Position numbers and translations under genes: made by a program
In this document: positions 34,670 through 46,615 of the stretch, piece by piece
How positions within the stretch are numbered: position 1 is the stretch's first letter
Layout of the letters: every line of letters begins with the position of its first letter
The notes under the pieces: model-generated
The model's database searches: none
Told to the model about the DNA's origin: nothing
Seen by the model: the letters and a program-made list of their open reading frames with translations, nothing else
Assembly: GCF_004681975.1 (NCBI RefSeq)
Contig: NZ_SMLK01000003.1
Span: 372,001 to 436,000, forward strand
Direction of reading: 5' to 3'
DNA length: 64,000 nucleotides
Origin: Ramlibacter humi
GTDB lineage: Bacteria > Pseudomonadota > Gammaproteobacteria > Burkholderiales > Burkholderiaceae_C

Positions 34670-36604
34670 ATGACCACCATCGCGCAAGGCGCGCCGGCGA
34701 CGGCCGCGCACGAGCATCCCAACCAGTTCGCGCTGCTCGGCCAGCGGCGCTTCGCGCCGTTCTTCTGGACGCAGTTCGCGGGCGCGGCCAACGACAACCT
34801 GTTCAAGTTCGCGTTCACCGTCATGGTGACCTACCAGCTGCAGGTGGGCTGGCTGCCGCCCGCTCTCGCGGGGCTGGCGATCGGCGCTCTCTTCATCCTG
34901 CCGTTCCTGCTGCTGTCGGCCACCAGCGGCCAGCTGGCGGACAAGTACGACAAGCGCGTGCTGATCCGCTTCGTGAAGTGGCTGGAGATCGTGATCATGC
35001 TGATCGCGGCCTGGGGCTTCTTCGCCGCCAACGTGCCCGCGCTGCTGCTGTGCACCTTCCTCATGGGCGTGCACTCCACGCTGTTCGGCCCGGTGAAGTA
35101 CGCCTACCTGCCGCAGCACCTGGCCGAGCGCGAACTCACGGGCGGCAACGGCATGGTGGAGATGGGCACCTTCGTCGCCATCCTGCTGGGCAACGTGGCG
35201 GGCGGCCTGCTGGTCGCGGTGCCGGACGTCGGCCCGCACTGGGTGGGCTGGGCGTGCATCGCCATGGCGGTGGCCGGCCGCGCCGCCGCGCAGTTCATCC
35301 CGCCCTCGCCTTCCACCGATCCGCAGCTGCGCATCAACTGGAACCCGTTCACGGAGACGTGGCGCAACCTGAAGCTGGCGAACGGCAACGTGGTGGTGTT
35401 CCGCTCGCTGCTGGGCATCAGCTGGATGTGGTTCTTCGGCGCGGTGTTCCTCAGCCAGTTCCCCAGCTTCGCCAAGGAGGTGCTGCACGGCAACGAGCAG
35501 GTCGCGTCGCTGCTGCTGGTGGTGTTCTCGGTGGGCATCGGCATCGGTTCGCTGCTGTGCGAGGTGCTGTCGCGCCGCCACGTGGAGATCGGCCTGGTGC
35601 CGCTGGGCGCCATCGGCATGAGCGTGTTCGCGGTGGACCTGTACTTCGCCTCGCGCGGGCTGCCCGCGGTGCCGGTGCAGGCGCTGGGCGTGTTCGTCGC
35701 CAAGGCCGCGCACTGGCGCGTGATGGCCGACCTGGCGCTGCTGTCGCTGTTCGCGGGGCTGTACAGCGTGCCGATGTACGCGCTGATCCAGCTGCGCTGC
35801 CAGCCCACGCACCGCGCCCGCATCATCGCGGCCAACAACATCCTGAACGCGCTGTTCATGATCGCCAGCGCGGTGATCGCCGGCGCGCTGCTGAAGTCCG
35901 GCTTCGGCATCCCGCAGATCTTCCTGTTCACCGGCATCGCCAACGCGGTGGTGGCGGCGTACATCTTCCTGCTGGTGCCGGAATACCTGCTGCGCTTCGT
36001 GGCCTGGTTCTCGTCGCGCTTCATCTACCGCTTCCGCGTGCGCGGCGACGAGCACATCCCGGTGGAAGGCGCCGCCGTGCTGGCCTGCAACCACGTGAGC
36101 TTCGTCGACGCGGTGCTGCTGATGGCGGCCAGCCCGCGGCCGATCTACTTCGTGATGGACCACCGCATCTTCCGCATCCCGGTGCTGGGCTGGCTGTTCC
36201 GGCTGGCGCGCGCGATCCCCATCGCGCCGCAGAAGGAAGATCCAGCCGTCTACGAAGCGGCTTTCGAACGCGCGGCGCAGGTGCTGCGCGAAGGTGACCT
36301 GCTGGCGATCTTTCCCGAGGGCGCGATCACGCGCGACGGGCAGCTGCAGGAATTCAAGGGCGGGATCATGAAGGTACTGGACCGCGCCCGCGCCGACGGC
36401 GTGCAGCCCCCGGTGGTGCCGATGGCGCTGACCAACCTGTGGGGCTCGTTCTTCAGCCGCGTGGAGGAAGGGCGCGCGATGGTGCGGCCGTTCCGGCGCG
36501 GGATGTTCAGCCGTGTCGGGCTGAACGTGGGCGAGCCGCTGCCGGCGGCGCAAGTGCAGCCGGCGGTGCTGCGGGCCCGCGTGTCGCAGCTGCTGGTGGG
36601 CTGA
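34670..36604 (+). CDS. MFS transporter fused to PlsC-type acyltransferase (LplT/Aas-like)
   Basis: The 644-residue protein has an N-terminal MFS half (about 25-430, with twelve helices and the DNLFKFAFTVMVTYQ opening of the LplT group). The C-terminal 1-acylglycerophosphate acyltransferase domain (about 450-640) has catalytic NHxxxxD at 474 onward and FPEG at 548-551. In E. coli lysophospholipid import and re-acylation need LplT plus Aas; Aas combines acyltransferase with acyl-ACP synthetase. Here only the acyltransferase is fused and no AMP-binding domain is present. It likely flips and re-acylates lysophospholipid. Confidence 0.9.
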   Translation: MTTIAQGAPATAAHEHPNQFALLGQRRFAPFFWTQFAGAANDNLFKFAFTVMVTYQLQVGWLPPALAGLAIGALFILPFLLLSATSGQLADKYDKRVLIRFVKWLEIVIMLIAAWGFFAANVPALLLCTFLMGVHSTLFGPVKYAYLPQHLAERELTGGNGMVEMGTFVAILLGNVAGGLLVAVPDVGPHWVGWACIAMAVAGRAAAQFIPPSPSTDPQLRINWNPFTETWRNLKLANGNVVVFRSLLGISWMWFFGAVFLSQFPSFAKEVLHGNEQVASLLLVVFSVGIGIGSLLCEVLSRRHVEIGLVPLGAIGMSVFAVDLYFASRGLPAVPVQALGVFVAKAAHWRVMADLALLSLFAGLYSVPMYALIQLRCQPTHRARIIAANNILNALFMIASAVIAGALLKSGFGIPQIFLFTGIANAVVAAYIFLLVPEYLLRFVAWFSSRFIYRFRVRGDEHIPVEGAAVLACNHVSFVDAVLLMAASPRPIYFVMDHRIFRIPVLGWLFRLARAIPIAPQKEDPAVYEAAFERAAQVLREGDLLAIFPEGAITRDGQLQEFKGGIMKVLDRARADGVQPPVVPMALTNLWGSFFSRVEEGRAMVRPFRRGMFSRVGLNVGEPLPAAQVQPAVLRARVSQLLVG

Positions 36605-36606
36605 AA

Positions 36607-36623
36607 GTATCGAAAAGCGATAC
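36607..36623. promoter_or_regulatory. Operator candidate GTATC-N7-GATAC (site 2)
   Basis: GTATCG-aaaag-CGATAC is a perfect 6+6 palindrome, in the 129-base gap between the MFS-acyltransferase gene and the small exported protein at 36734. It shares half-sites and spacing with site 1 at 33765. Confidence 0.5.
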
Positions 36624-36733
36624 CAGGCAGCGCGGACCGCGCCATTCGGCCGAAAGCCTGCCTCCGCCGCGGGAACCGGCCCGACACTGCGTCCGCCCGG
36701 ATGACCGGGTCCACGAAGAAGGAAGAAGAAGCC

Positions 36734-37183
36734 ATGAACAACGCCAAGCGACTCGCCGTGCTGTTGTCCGCCGCGATGCTGCTGTCCGGAACCGCGCGCG
36801 CTGCCAACGACGCTGTCCACGCCTCCGCCGCGGTATCGGTCGCACCGGTAGCGTCGGTGGTCGTGGGATCCGCGGCGCTCTCGGCCGCTGCGGTTGCCGT
36901 GCCGGTGACGTTGTCGGCCGCGGGCGCGACGCTGGTGGTCAAGGGCGTCGAGGCCAGCGCAAAAGGCACGGTGTACGTGCTCGAGCGGGTCTCGGATGGC
37001 GCGCGCATCAGCGTGGAAGTGGCCGGCCGCGTGGCGGACGGCGCATCCCGGATGGTCGACAAGACCGTGGTCAGCACCGTGGTGGCCAGCGGCATCGTGT
37101 TGTCGGCCGCCGGCGAAGTCATCGCCTTCATCCCCAACGAGCTGGGCAAGGCGCTGATGCACAACGAACGCGTGACGAACTGA
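36734..37183 (+). CDS. Small exported protein, unknown function
   Basis: The 149-residue protein has a signal peptide (about 1-24, ending TARA). It then has alternating Ala/Val-rich hydrophobic stretches (about 37-78 and 115-135) that could be membrane-associated, separated by a polar middle region, and ends KALMHNERVTN. I recognise no domain. The ATG follows a purine-rich ribosome site. The next gene starts within 2 bases of its stop, so the pair is one unit, possibly controlled by the palindrome at 36607. Confidence 0.7.
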   Translation: MNNAKRLAVLLSAAMLLSGTARAANDAVHASAAVSVAPVASVVVGSAALSAAAVAVPVTLSAAGATLVVKGVEASAKGTVYVLERVSDGARISVEVAGRVADGASRMVDKTVVSTVVASGIVLSAAGEVIAFIPNELGKALMHNERVTN

Positions 37184-37184
37184 G

Positions 37185-38009
37185 ATGAAGGCCCGCGACT
37201 CTTTCGCACCGGCCTGGCTGCTGGTATTGGCCCTGGCGGCCGGCCATGCCCACGCGGGCCGGTCCTGCGAGGACCGCCCGATGACGGCTGACATGCTGCG
37301 CAACGGGCTGGCCACGGCCCAGCGCGCTCAGGAGGCGCTGGAAGCCGAACACGCCCGCAACGGCACGCAGGTGGTGGTGCTGGCGCGGGCCGGCCAGGAC
37401 CTTTCGAAGTACGGGCTGCGGTACTCGCACTTCGGCTACGCGTACCGCGACGAGTCGGGCGGCGCCGCCACCTGGCGCGTGGTGCACAAGCTCAATCAGT
37501 GCGGCACCGCCACCAGCGCCCTCTACCGGCAGGGACTGGGTGAGTTCTTCCTCGACGACCTGTGGCGGCAGGAAGCCGCCTGGGTGGTGCTCAAGCCCGA
37601 GCTGCAGCAGCGCCTGTTGCCGCTGCTGCGCGACAACGTTGCCGTCGCGAAGCTGCACCAGCCCGCGTACAGCATGGTCGCGTACTCGTGGGCCACGAAG
37701 TACCAGCAGTCCAACCAGTGGGTGATCGAGACCCTGGCCCTGGCACAGACACCGCCGGCCGCCGACCGCGCGCAGGCGCAGGCCTGGCTGCAATGGCAGG
37801 GCTACCAGCCCACCACGCTGCACCTGGGCCCGCTCACACGCCTGGGCGGCCGCGTCACGCGCGCCAACATCGCTTTCGACGACCACCCGAACGAGAAGCG
37901 CTTCTCGGACCGCATCGAGACCGTGACGGTGGACTCGGCGTTCGCCTGGCTGGCGAAGTCAGGCCTGGGGTCGGCGCCGCAGGCCGTGCGCCTGGACGCG
38001 CTGCCCTGA
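37185..38009 (+). CDS. DUF2145 exported protein
   Basis: The 274-residue protein has a signal peptide (about 1-24, ending HAHA) and the DUF2145 features GQDLSKYGLRYSHFGYAYRD, WRVVHKLNQCGT and a long helical C-terminal part. DUF2145 resembles papain-like NlpC-type folds in having a Cys/His arrangement, but the enzyme function is not established. It is translationally close to the upstream small protein (2-base gap) and converges on the next small membrane-protein gene. Confidence 0.85.
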   Translation: MKARDSFAPAWLLVLALAAGHAHAGRSCEDRPMTADMLRNGLATAQRAQEALEAEHARNGTQVVVLARAGQDLSKYGLRYSHFGYAYRDESGGAATWRVVHKLNQCGTATSALYRQGLGEFFLDDLWRQEAAWVVLKPELQQRLLPLLRDNVAVAKLHQPAYSMVAYSWATKYQQSNQWVIETLALAQTPPAADRAQAQAWLQWQGYQPTTLHLGPLTRLGGRVTRANIAFDDHPNEKRFSDRIETVTVDSAFAWLAKSGLGSAPQAVRLDALP

Positions 38010-38013
38010 GAGT

Positions 38014-38511
38014 TCAGGCCGCGCGCAGGCGGTACCACCAGCGCGCCGTGCGCCGGCGGACCAGGCGCGACCAGCGCCAGGCGTACGACGAGCGCACGCG
38101 CGCCAGCAGTGCATCTTTCCACGCGACCCAGCGCGGGTACAGCCTGGCGAACCACGCCAGCCGCATCAGCGCCGGCTGCGTCAGCGAGAACAGGCGCGCG
38201 ACGATGGCCGTGCCCGCCAGTTTCGCGACGATGATGACGGTGGCCCCCAGCGCCACGTGTCCCTGGCCGACCAGCCACAGCGCGAGCAGCTTCACCGGCA
38301 GCAGCAGCAACGTGGGGACGACGAACAGCGCCAGCGCTGCGTAGGGCGGCAAGGCACGGATGCGCGGCTCCAGCCAGCGCAGGTGCAGGCGCGCGCTGAG
38401 CCACACCAGCCCGTGCTGCAGCGGCTCCCAGCCCCATTCCTCGAACAGGATCAGCAGCGCGATCGGCCAGCTGGCCAGCCGGCCGAGGAAGGAAAGGAAG
38501 CGGCGCCCCAT
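38014..38511 (-). CDS. Small membrane protein, unknown function
   Basis: The 165-residue protein has two to three predicted transmembrane helices (about 12-32, 55-80 and 85-108), a basic loop and a strongly basic C-terminal tail rich in Arg and Trp. I recognise no family. It starts at ATG 38511, 23 bases after the tgt stop, on the same strand, so it is probably the last gene of the queA-tgt transcript. It replaces the yajC-secDF genes that often follow tgt. Confidence 0.65.
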   Translation of the reverse strand: MGRRFLSFLGRLASWPIALLILFEEWGWEPLQHGLVWLSARLHLRWLEPRIRALPPYAALALFVVPTLLLLPVKLLALWLVGQGHVALGATVIIVAKLAGTAIVARLFSLTQPALMRLAWFARLYPRWVAWKDALLARVRSSYAWRWSRLVRRRTARWWYRLRAA

Positions 38512-38534
38512 GTGGCGCGATGGTAGCGGCGCGG

Positions 38535-40725
<2,191 letters not shown>

Positions 40726-40781
40726 GTTCTGGAGGGCCGGACGGACCCGTTCCCGACAAGGAGGACAGGCAGAATTGTCCC

Positions 40782-42848
40782 ATGCCCGCCAACGTGCCCC
40801 TGACGGCGCCCCAGAAAGCCCTGCACAAGATGGGCCTGGCGCGGGACATCGACCTGGCCCTGCACCTGCCGCTGCGCTACGAGGACGAGACCCGCATCAC
40901 GAAGCTGCGCGACGCGCGCGATGGCGAGACGGTGCAGATCGAGGGCGTGGTCACCGACAGCCACATCGCCTTCCGCCCGCGCCGCCAGCTGGTGGTGACC
41001 ATCGACGACGGCAGCGACACCTGCGCGCTGCGCTTCTTCACCTTCTACCCATCGCACCAGAAGGCGATGGCGGTGGGCAACCGCATCGTCGCGCGCGGCG
41101 AGATCAAGGGCGGCTTCCTCGGGCGGCAGATGGTGCACCCGGGCTTTCGCGCGGCGGGTGGCGAGTTGCCGCAGGCGCTGACGCCGGTGTATTCGACGGT
41201 CGCCAGCCTGCCGCAAACGTACCTGCGCAAGGCGGTGCAGTCGGGCGTGGCACGCGCCGACCTGGCCGACACCATCCCGCCGCAACTGTCGCCCCAGCTG
41301 GGGCTGCAAACCGGCTGGAGCCTGCGTGAAGCCTTGCAGTTCCTGCATCATCCGACGCCGGACACATCGCTCGCCGCGCTGGAAGACCGCAGCCACCCGG
41401 CGTGGCAACGGCTGAAGGCCGAGGAATTGCTCGCGCAGCAGCTGTCGCAACTGCAGAGCAAGCGCGAGCGCGATGCGTTGCGCGCGCCGGCGCTGGCCAC
41501 GAACGCCGGCGGGCTGCACGAGCAGCTGCTCGCGGCGCTGCCGTTCCAGCTGACCGCGGCGCAGCGGCGCGTCGGCGAGGAGATCGCGCGCGACCTGGCG
41601 CGCGAGGTGCCGATGCACCGCCTGCTGCAGGGCGACGTCGGATCCGGCAAGACCGTGGTCGCCGCGCTGGCGGCGGCCATCGCCATCGATTCGGGCTGGC
41701 AGTGCGCGCTGATGGCGCCGACCGAAATCCTGGCCGAGCAGCATTTCCGCAAGCTCATCGGCTGGCTGGAACCACTGCTCTCGCCCAAGGGGCTCACCGT
41801 TGCGTGGCTCACCGGCGGGCAGCGCAAGAAGGAACGAGAACCCATGCTGGCCGCGGTGGCCGGCGGGCAGGCCGCGCTGGTGGTGGGCACGCACGCGGTC
41901 ATCCAGGAGCAGGTGCAGTTCCAGCGGCTGGCGCTGGCCATCATCGACGAACAGCACCGCTTCGGCGTCGCGCAGCGGCTGGCGTTGCGGGAGAAGATGA
42001 GCGATGAAGGCCGCGAGCCTCACCTGCTCATGATGTCCGCGACGCCGATCCCGCGAACTTTGGCGATGAGCTATTACGCCGACCTGGATGTCTCGACGAT
42101 CGACGAACTGCCGCCGGGCCGCACGCCCATCGTCACCAAGGTCGTGGCGGACAGCCGGCGCGAGGAAGTCATCGAGCGCATCCGCTCGCAGCTGGCGCAA
42201 GGCCGGCAGGTGTACTGGGTCTGTCCTCTGATTGAAGAGAGCGAGGCGCTGGACCTCACGAACGCGACCGCCACTCACGAAGAGTTATCGGCCGCTTTGC
42301 CCGGCGTGATGGTCGGCCTGCTGCATTCGCGCATGCCGCCCGCCGAAAAGAAGGCGGTGATGGCGCTGTTCTCCGGCGGCCAGATGGGCGTGCTGGTGTC
42401 CACCACCGTCATCGAAGTGGGCGTGGACGTGCCCAATGCTTCGCTGATGGTGATCGAACATGCCGAGCGTTTCGGCCTGTCGCAGTTGCACCAGCTGCGC
42501 GGCCGCGTGGGCCGCGGCGCGGCGGCTTCCGCCTGCGTGCTGCTGTACTCGGCCGGTGACAACGGCCGCCTGGGCGAAACAGCGCGGGCGCGATTGAAGG
42601 CGATGGCGGAGACCGCCGACGGCTTCGAAATCGCGCGCCGAGACCTGGACATCCGCGGCCCGGGCGAGTTCCTGGGCGCACGCCAATCGGGTGCCCCACT
42701 GTTGCGCTTCGCCGACCTGGCCACCGACACCCACCTGCTGCAAGCCGCACGCGAGCTGGCGCCGCTGATGCTGGACCGGTTCCCCGAAAACGCCCGCCGC
42801 CACGTGGACCGCTGGTTGGGTGGAAAATCGGATTACCTGAAGGCATAG
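40782..42848 (+). CDS. recG: ATP-dependent DNA helicase RecG
   Basis: The 688-residue helicase remodels stalled forks and Holliday junctions. It has an N-terminal wedge/OB domain (about 20-150), Walker A GDVGSGKT at 284-291, the DEQH box at 389-392, [12 protein letters not shown], then the second helicase domain with [16 protein letters not shown] and QLRGRVGRG. The RecG C-terminal TRG-type region follows. ATG 40782 ([12 protein letters not shown]) matches the usual start position; the longer frame upstream overlaps queA. Confidence 0.97.
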   Translation: MPANVPLTAPQKALHKMGLARDIDLALHLPLRYEDETRITKLRDARDGETVQIEGVVTDSHIAFRPRRQLVVTIDDGSDTCALRFFTFYPSHQKAMAVGNRIVARGEIKGGFLGRQMVHPGFRAAGGELPQALTPVYSTVASLPQTYLRKAVQSGVARADLADTIPPQLSPQLGLQTGWSLREALQFLHHPTPDTSLAALEDRSHPAWQRLKAEELLAQQLSQLQSKRERDALRAPALATNAGGLHEQLLAALPFQLTAAQRRVGEEIARDLAREVPMHRLLQGDVGSGKTVVAALAAAIAIDSGWQCALMAPTEILAEQHFRKLIGWLEPLLSPKGLTVAWLTGGQRKKEREPMLAAVAGGQAALVVGTHAVIQEQVQFQRLALAIIDEQHRFGVAQRLALREKMSDEGREPHLLMMSATPIPRTLAMSYYADLDVSTIDELPPGRTPIVTKVVADSRREEVIERIRSQLAQGRQVYWVCPLIEESEALDLTNATATHEELSAALPGVMVGLLHSRMPPAEKKAVMALFSGGQMGVLVSTTVIEVGVDVPNASLMVIEHAERFGLSQLHQLRGRVGRGAAASACVLLYSAGDNGRLGETARARLKAMAETADGFEIARRDLDIRGPGEFLGARQSGAPLLRFADLATDTHLLQAARELAPLMLDRFPENARRHVDRWLGGKSDYLKA

Positions 42849-42871
42849 ACCGGGACAATGGGCGCAGGCGG

Positions 42872-43825
42872 ATGACCCTCACCGAACTCAAGTACATCGT
42901 CGCGGTGGCGCGCGAGAAGCACTTCGGCAAGGCCGCCGAAGCGTGCTTCGTCTCGCAGCCCACCTTGTCGGTGGCGATCAAGAAGCTCGAGGACGAGCTG
43001 GAGATCAAGCTGTTCGAGCGCAGCGCCAACGAGGTGAGCGTCACGCCGCTGGGCGAAGAGATCGTGCGCCAGGCGCAAAGCGTGCTGGAGCAGGCCGCCG
43101 CGATCAAGGAGATCGCCAAGCGCGGCAAGGACCCGCTGGCCGGTCCGCTGAAGCTGGGGATCATCTACACCATCGGCCCCTACCTGCTGCCCGACCTGGT
43201 GCGCCAGGCCATCGACCGCACGCCGCAGATGCCGCTGATGCTGCAGGAGAACTTCACGGTGAAGCTGCTGGAGATGTTGCGCACCGGCGAGATCGACTGC
43301 GCCATCATGGCCGAGCCCTTCCCCGACACCGGCCTGGCGCTGGCGCCGCTGTACGACGAGCCGTTCTATGCGGCCGTGCCCACCGGCCATCCGCTGGCCG
43401 AACGCAAGGCGGTCACCGCGCAGGAACTCAAGGCCGAGACCATGCTGCTGCTGGGCAACGGCCACTGCTTCCGCGACCACGTGCTGGAGGTGTGCCCGGA
43501 GTTCGCGCGCTTTTCCAGCGACGCGGAAGGCATCCGCAAGAGCTTCGAGGGGTCGTCGCTGGAAACCATCAAGCACATGGTCGCCGCGGGCATGGGCATC
43601 ACGCTGGTGCCGCGCCTGTCCGTGCCCAAGGAAGCTTTCGACAGCAAGCCCAGGCGCCGCCGGGACGACCAGGCCTTCGTGCGCTACATCCCTTTCGAAG
43701 GCGACCCGCCCTCGCGCCGCGTGGTGCTGGCGTGGCGCCGCAGCTTCACCCGCTACGAAGCCATCGCCGCGCTGCGCAACGCCATCTACGCCTGCGAGCT
43801 GCCGGGCGTGAAGCGGCTGTCGTGA
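42872..43825 (+). CDS. oxyR: Hydrogen peroxide-sensing regulator OxyR
   Basis: The 317-residue LysR-family regulator has an HTH (about 3-60, HFGKAAEACFVSQPTLSVAI). The two redox cysteines lie at residues 199 and 208 in GHCFRDHVLEVC, exactly the E. coli OxyR numbering, so the disulfide switch is conserved. It lies 23 bases after recG and 28 bases before a DyP peroxidase, a natural target. The recG-oxyR adjacency is common in Burkholderiales. Confidence 0.96.
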   Translation: MTLTELKYIVAVAREKHFGKAAEACFVSQPTLSVAIKKLEDELEIKLFERSANEVSVTPLGEEIVRQAQSVLEQAAAIKEIAKRGKDPLAGPLKLGIIYTIGPYLLPDLVRQAIDRTPQMPLMLQENFTVKLLEMLRTGEIDCAIMAEPFPDTGLALAPLYDEPFYAAVPTGHPLAERKAVTAQELKAETMLLLGNGHCFRDHVLEVCPEFARFSSDAEGIRKSFEGSSLETIKHMVAAGMGITLVPRLSVPKEAFDSKPRRRRDDQAFVRYIPFEGDPPSRRVVLAWRRSFTRYEAIAALRNAIYACELPGVKRLS

Positions 43826-43853
43826 GCGGCGGCGAAATGATCTTCAACTGAAC

Positions 43854-44777
43854 ATGGCCGACGATTCCCAGCTGTACCAACCCGGCATCCTCGAAGGCGT
43901 TCCGCGCGTCGCGCGTTACGTGCAATTCACGCTTGCGGGCGAGCGGCAGCCCGCGCGCGCATTGAAAGACGCGATGACCCGCATCTCGCCGCTGGTGAAC
44001 GGGCGCGACGTGGTGATCGGCCTGGCGCCCGCATTGGTGAAGGCGCTGGGCGGCGAGGTGCCGGGCCTGCACGAGTTCCCGGAACTCGGCGGCTCGGTGA
44101 AGGTGCCCGTGACGCCCGGCACGCTGTGGTGCTGGGTGCGCGGCGACGACCTGGGCGACCTGCTGCACGTCACGCGCAAGCTGCAGAAGGCGCTGGCGCC
44201 GGTGTTCACGCTGCGACATGTCACCGATGCTTTCCGGCATCGCCATGACGGCGTCACCGGCTTCGGACGCGACCTCACCGGCTTCGAAGACGGCACGGAG
44301 AACCCGAAGGACGGCGAGGCGATCGAAGCTGCATTTGCGCATGGCCAGGGCGAAGGCCTGGACGGCGCCAGCTTCGTGGCCGTGCAGCAGTGGGTGCACG
44401 ACCTGGATGCCTTCGACGCCATGCCCGAAGAGCACCAGAACCACGCCATCGGCCGGCGCCTGTCGGACAACGAAGAGATCGAGGACGCGCCCGAATCCGC
44501 GCACGTCAAGCGCACGGCGCAGGAAAGCTTCGATCCCGAAGCCTTCGTGCTGCGCCGCTCCATGCCTTGGCTGGCCAGCACGCAGGCCGGCCTGATGTTC
44601 GTGGCCTTCGGCAAGTCGTTCGACGCCTTCGAAGCGCAGATGCGCCGCATGGCCGGCCTGGACGACGGCATCGTCGACGGCGTGTTCAAGCTCTCGCGCC
44701 CGGTCAGCGGCTCGTACTACTGGTGCCCGCCGATGCGCGGCGGCCAGCTGGACTTGCGCCGGCTGGGCTTTCGCTGA
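43854..44777 (+). CDS. Dye-decolourising (DyP) haem peroxidase
   Basis: The 307-residue enzyme has two ferredoxin-like halves. The GXXDG motif is present as FEDG with the distal Asp at 146, in the segment GFGRDLTGFEDGTENP. The proximal haem-ligand His is at 217 in SAHVKRT. It has no signal peptide, so it is cytosolic, or encapsulated in some hosts, though no encapsulin gene is near. It directly follows oxyR, so peroxide induction is likely. It fits the type B DyP size. Confidence 0.93.
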   Translation: MADDSQLYQPGILEGVPRVARYVQFTLAGERQPARALKDAMTRISPLVNGRDVVIGLAPALVKALGGEVPGLHEFPELGGSVKVPVTPGTLWCWVRGDDLGDLLHVTRKLQKALAPVFTLRHVTDAFRHRHDGVTGFGRDLTGFEDGTENPKDGEAIEAAFAHGQGEGLDGASFVAVQQWVHDLDAFDAMPEEHQNHAIGRRLSDNEEIEDAPESAHVKRTAQESFDPEAFVLRRSMPWLASTQAGLMFVAFGKSFDAFEAQMRRMAGLDDGIVDGVFKLSRPVSGSYYWCPPMRGGQLDLRRLGFR

Positions 44778-44783
44778 AGCGCG

Positions 44784-45641
44784 ATGCACGCGCGTGTGGC
44801 GCTCTGGCTGGACCTGATCCGCTGGAACCGGCCGGCGGGCTGGCTGCTGCTGCTGTGGCCCACGCTGTCGGCGCTGTGGGTGGCCGCGCACGGGTTTCCC
44901 GGCTGGCACCTGGTGGCGGTGTTCACGCTCGGCACGGTGCTGATGCGCAGCGCGGGCTGCTGCGTCAACGACGTCGCCGACCGCGAGTTCGACCGCCACG
45001 TGAAACGGACCGCGCAGCGGCCTGTGACGGCGGGGCGCATTTCCGTGAAGGAAGCTTTGGCGCTGGGCGCCGTACTGGCGCTGCTGGCGTTCGGGCTGGT
45101 GCTGACGACGAATCGCGCGACGGTGCTGTGGTCGTTCGCGGCGCTCGCCATCGCGTTGGTCTACCCGTACGCCAAGCGCTACGTCGCCATGCCGCAGGCG
45201 GTGCTGGGCATCGCGTTCAGCTTCGGCATCCCGATGGCTTTCGCGGCGGTGCAGTCGCGTGTGCCGCTGCTGGCGTGGGTGCTGCTGCTGGGCAACCTGT
45301 TCTGGGTGCTGGCCTATGACACCGAGTACGCGATGGTCGACCGCGACGACGACCTGAAGATCGGCATCCGCACGTCCGCCATCACGCTGGGCCGCGCCGA
45401 TGTCGCGGTGGTGATGGCTTGCTATGGCGCCTTCCTGGCGATCTGGCTGGCGGCGCTGGGCGAGCGCGAGCTGGGCTGGCCGTTCAACCTGGGTGTGCTG
45501 GCCGCCGCGGCGCAGGCGCTGTGGCACTGGCGCATGATCCGCGACCGCACGCGCGAAGGCTGCTTCCGCGCCTTCCGCCTCAATCACTGGGTGGGGTTCG
45601 CGGTGTTCGCCGGGGTGGCGGCCGGCTACGCGCTGAAGTAG
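44784..45641 (+). CDS. ubiA: 4-hydroxybenzoate octaprenyltransferase
   Basis: The 285-residue integral membrane prenyltransferase attaches the polyprenyl chain to 4-hydroxybenzoate in ubiquinone synthesis. The first Asp-rich motif is NDVADREFD and the second is [12 protein letters not shown]; about eight helices separate and follow them. It starts 6 bases after the dyp stop and converges with proC. Confidence 0.96.
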   Translation: MHARVALWLDLIRWNRPAGWLLLLWPTLSALWVAAHGFPGWHLVAVFTLGTVLMRSAGCCVNDVADREFDRHVKRTAQRPVTAGRISVKEALALGAVLALLAFGLVLTTNRATVLWSFAALAIALVYPYAKRYVAMPQAVLGIAFSFGIPMAFAAVQSRVPLLAWVLLLGNLFWVLAYDTEYAMVDRDDDLKIGIRTSAITLGRADVAVVMACYGAFLAIWLAALGERELGWPFNLGVLAAAAQALWHWRMIRDRTREGCFRAFRLNHWVGFAVFAGVAAGYALK

Positions 45642-45645
45642 CGCC

Positions 45646-46455
45646 TCAGGCGCGGCCGAATTCGTCGCCCAGTTCGGCCGCGCGCTTGCATGCGGCGTGC
45701 ATGGCGGCGATGAAGTGGTCGGCCACCGCGTCCTTCTGCATCGACGTGAGCGCGGCGTAGGTCGTGCCGCCCTTGGACGTGACGCGCTCGCGCAGCACCG
45801 AAGGCGGCTCATTCGAGGAGGCCGCGAGTTCGCTGGCGCCGGTGAAGGTGCCTTTGGCGAGCTGCAGCGCCTTGTCGGCCGGCAGGCCCAGCTGCTCGCC
45901 GGCCTTGGCCATCGCTTCGATGAAATAGAAGACGTACGCCGGGCCGGAGCCGGACAGCGCCGTCACCGCATCGAGCTGCTTCTCTTCGTCCACCCACAGC
46001 GTCGCGCCGGTGGGCGACAGCACCTGCTCGACCTGCGCGCGGTCGGCCGCGGAGACGGCGGGGCGTGCCACCAGCGCCGTCATGCCTTTGCCCACCAGCG
46101 CGGGCGTGTTGGGCATGCAACGAACGATGCGATCGGTGCCCAGCCATTGCGCGATGCTGTCCGAGCGGATGCCGGCGGCCACGCTCAGGTGCAGCGCGCC
46201 GCGCGCGTGCGGCGCGACGGCCGCTGCGGCATCGCGGAAGGTTTGGGGCTTGACGGCCCACACCACCAGCGATGCATTTGCCAGTGAGGCGCCGGCCTGG
46301 GCGTCCGCCCGCACGCCGAAGTCGCGTTGCAGGCGCTCGCGCGCTTCGTTCCAGGGTTCGACGATCTGGACGGCGGAGGGCGCCAGCCCCTGCTTGAGCA
46401 GCCCGCCGAGGATGGCCGAAGCCATGTTGCCGCCGCCGATGAATGCGATGTTCAT
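45646..46455 (-). CDS. proC: Pyrroline-5-carboxylate reductase
   Basis: The 269-residue enzyme makes the last step of proline synthesis. It has the Rossmann start AFIGGGNMASAILGGLL, then RCMPNTPALVGKGMTAL and the C-terminal LSGSGPAYVFYFIEAM with the ending VTSKGGTTYAAL. Its 3' end lies 4 bases from ubiA and it is divergent from glpD. Confidence 0.97.
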   Translation of the reverse strand: MNIAFIGGGNMASAILGGLLKQGLAPSAVQIVEPWNEARERLQRDFGVRADAQAGASLANASLVVWAVKPQTFRDAAAAVAPHARGALHLSVAAGIRSDSIAQWLGTDRIVRCMPNTPALVGKGMTALVARPAVSAADRAQVEQVLSPTGATLWVDEEKQLDAVTALSGSGPAYVFYFIEAMAKAGEQLGLPADKALQLAKGTFTGASELAASSNEPPSVLRERVTSKGGTTYAALTSMQKDAVADHFIAAMHAACKRAAELGDEFGRA

Positions 46456-46615
46456 TCCTCCAGTCTAGTGGGGCCGGCGTCGAACATTCTTCAGCTTTTG
46501 CGCGGCGGCGCAGTGCTTCCGAGCTGCACCGGCTCCCGCCCTTCAAGGTGCGCCGGCAAGCCGTCGCGGCTTTCGGGTGGCGGGCAGTCAGGGCGCGTGA
46601 AGGACAATCGGGGCA

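Noticed and set aside
34547-37315. A 922-codon minus-strand frame opposite the MFS-acyltransferase
   Set aside because: Arg/His/Gln-rich antisense composition with no domain, while the plus strand has clear MFS and PlsC motifs.
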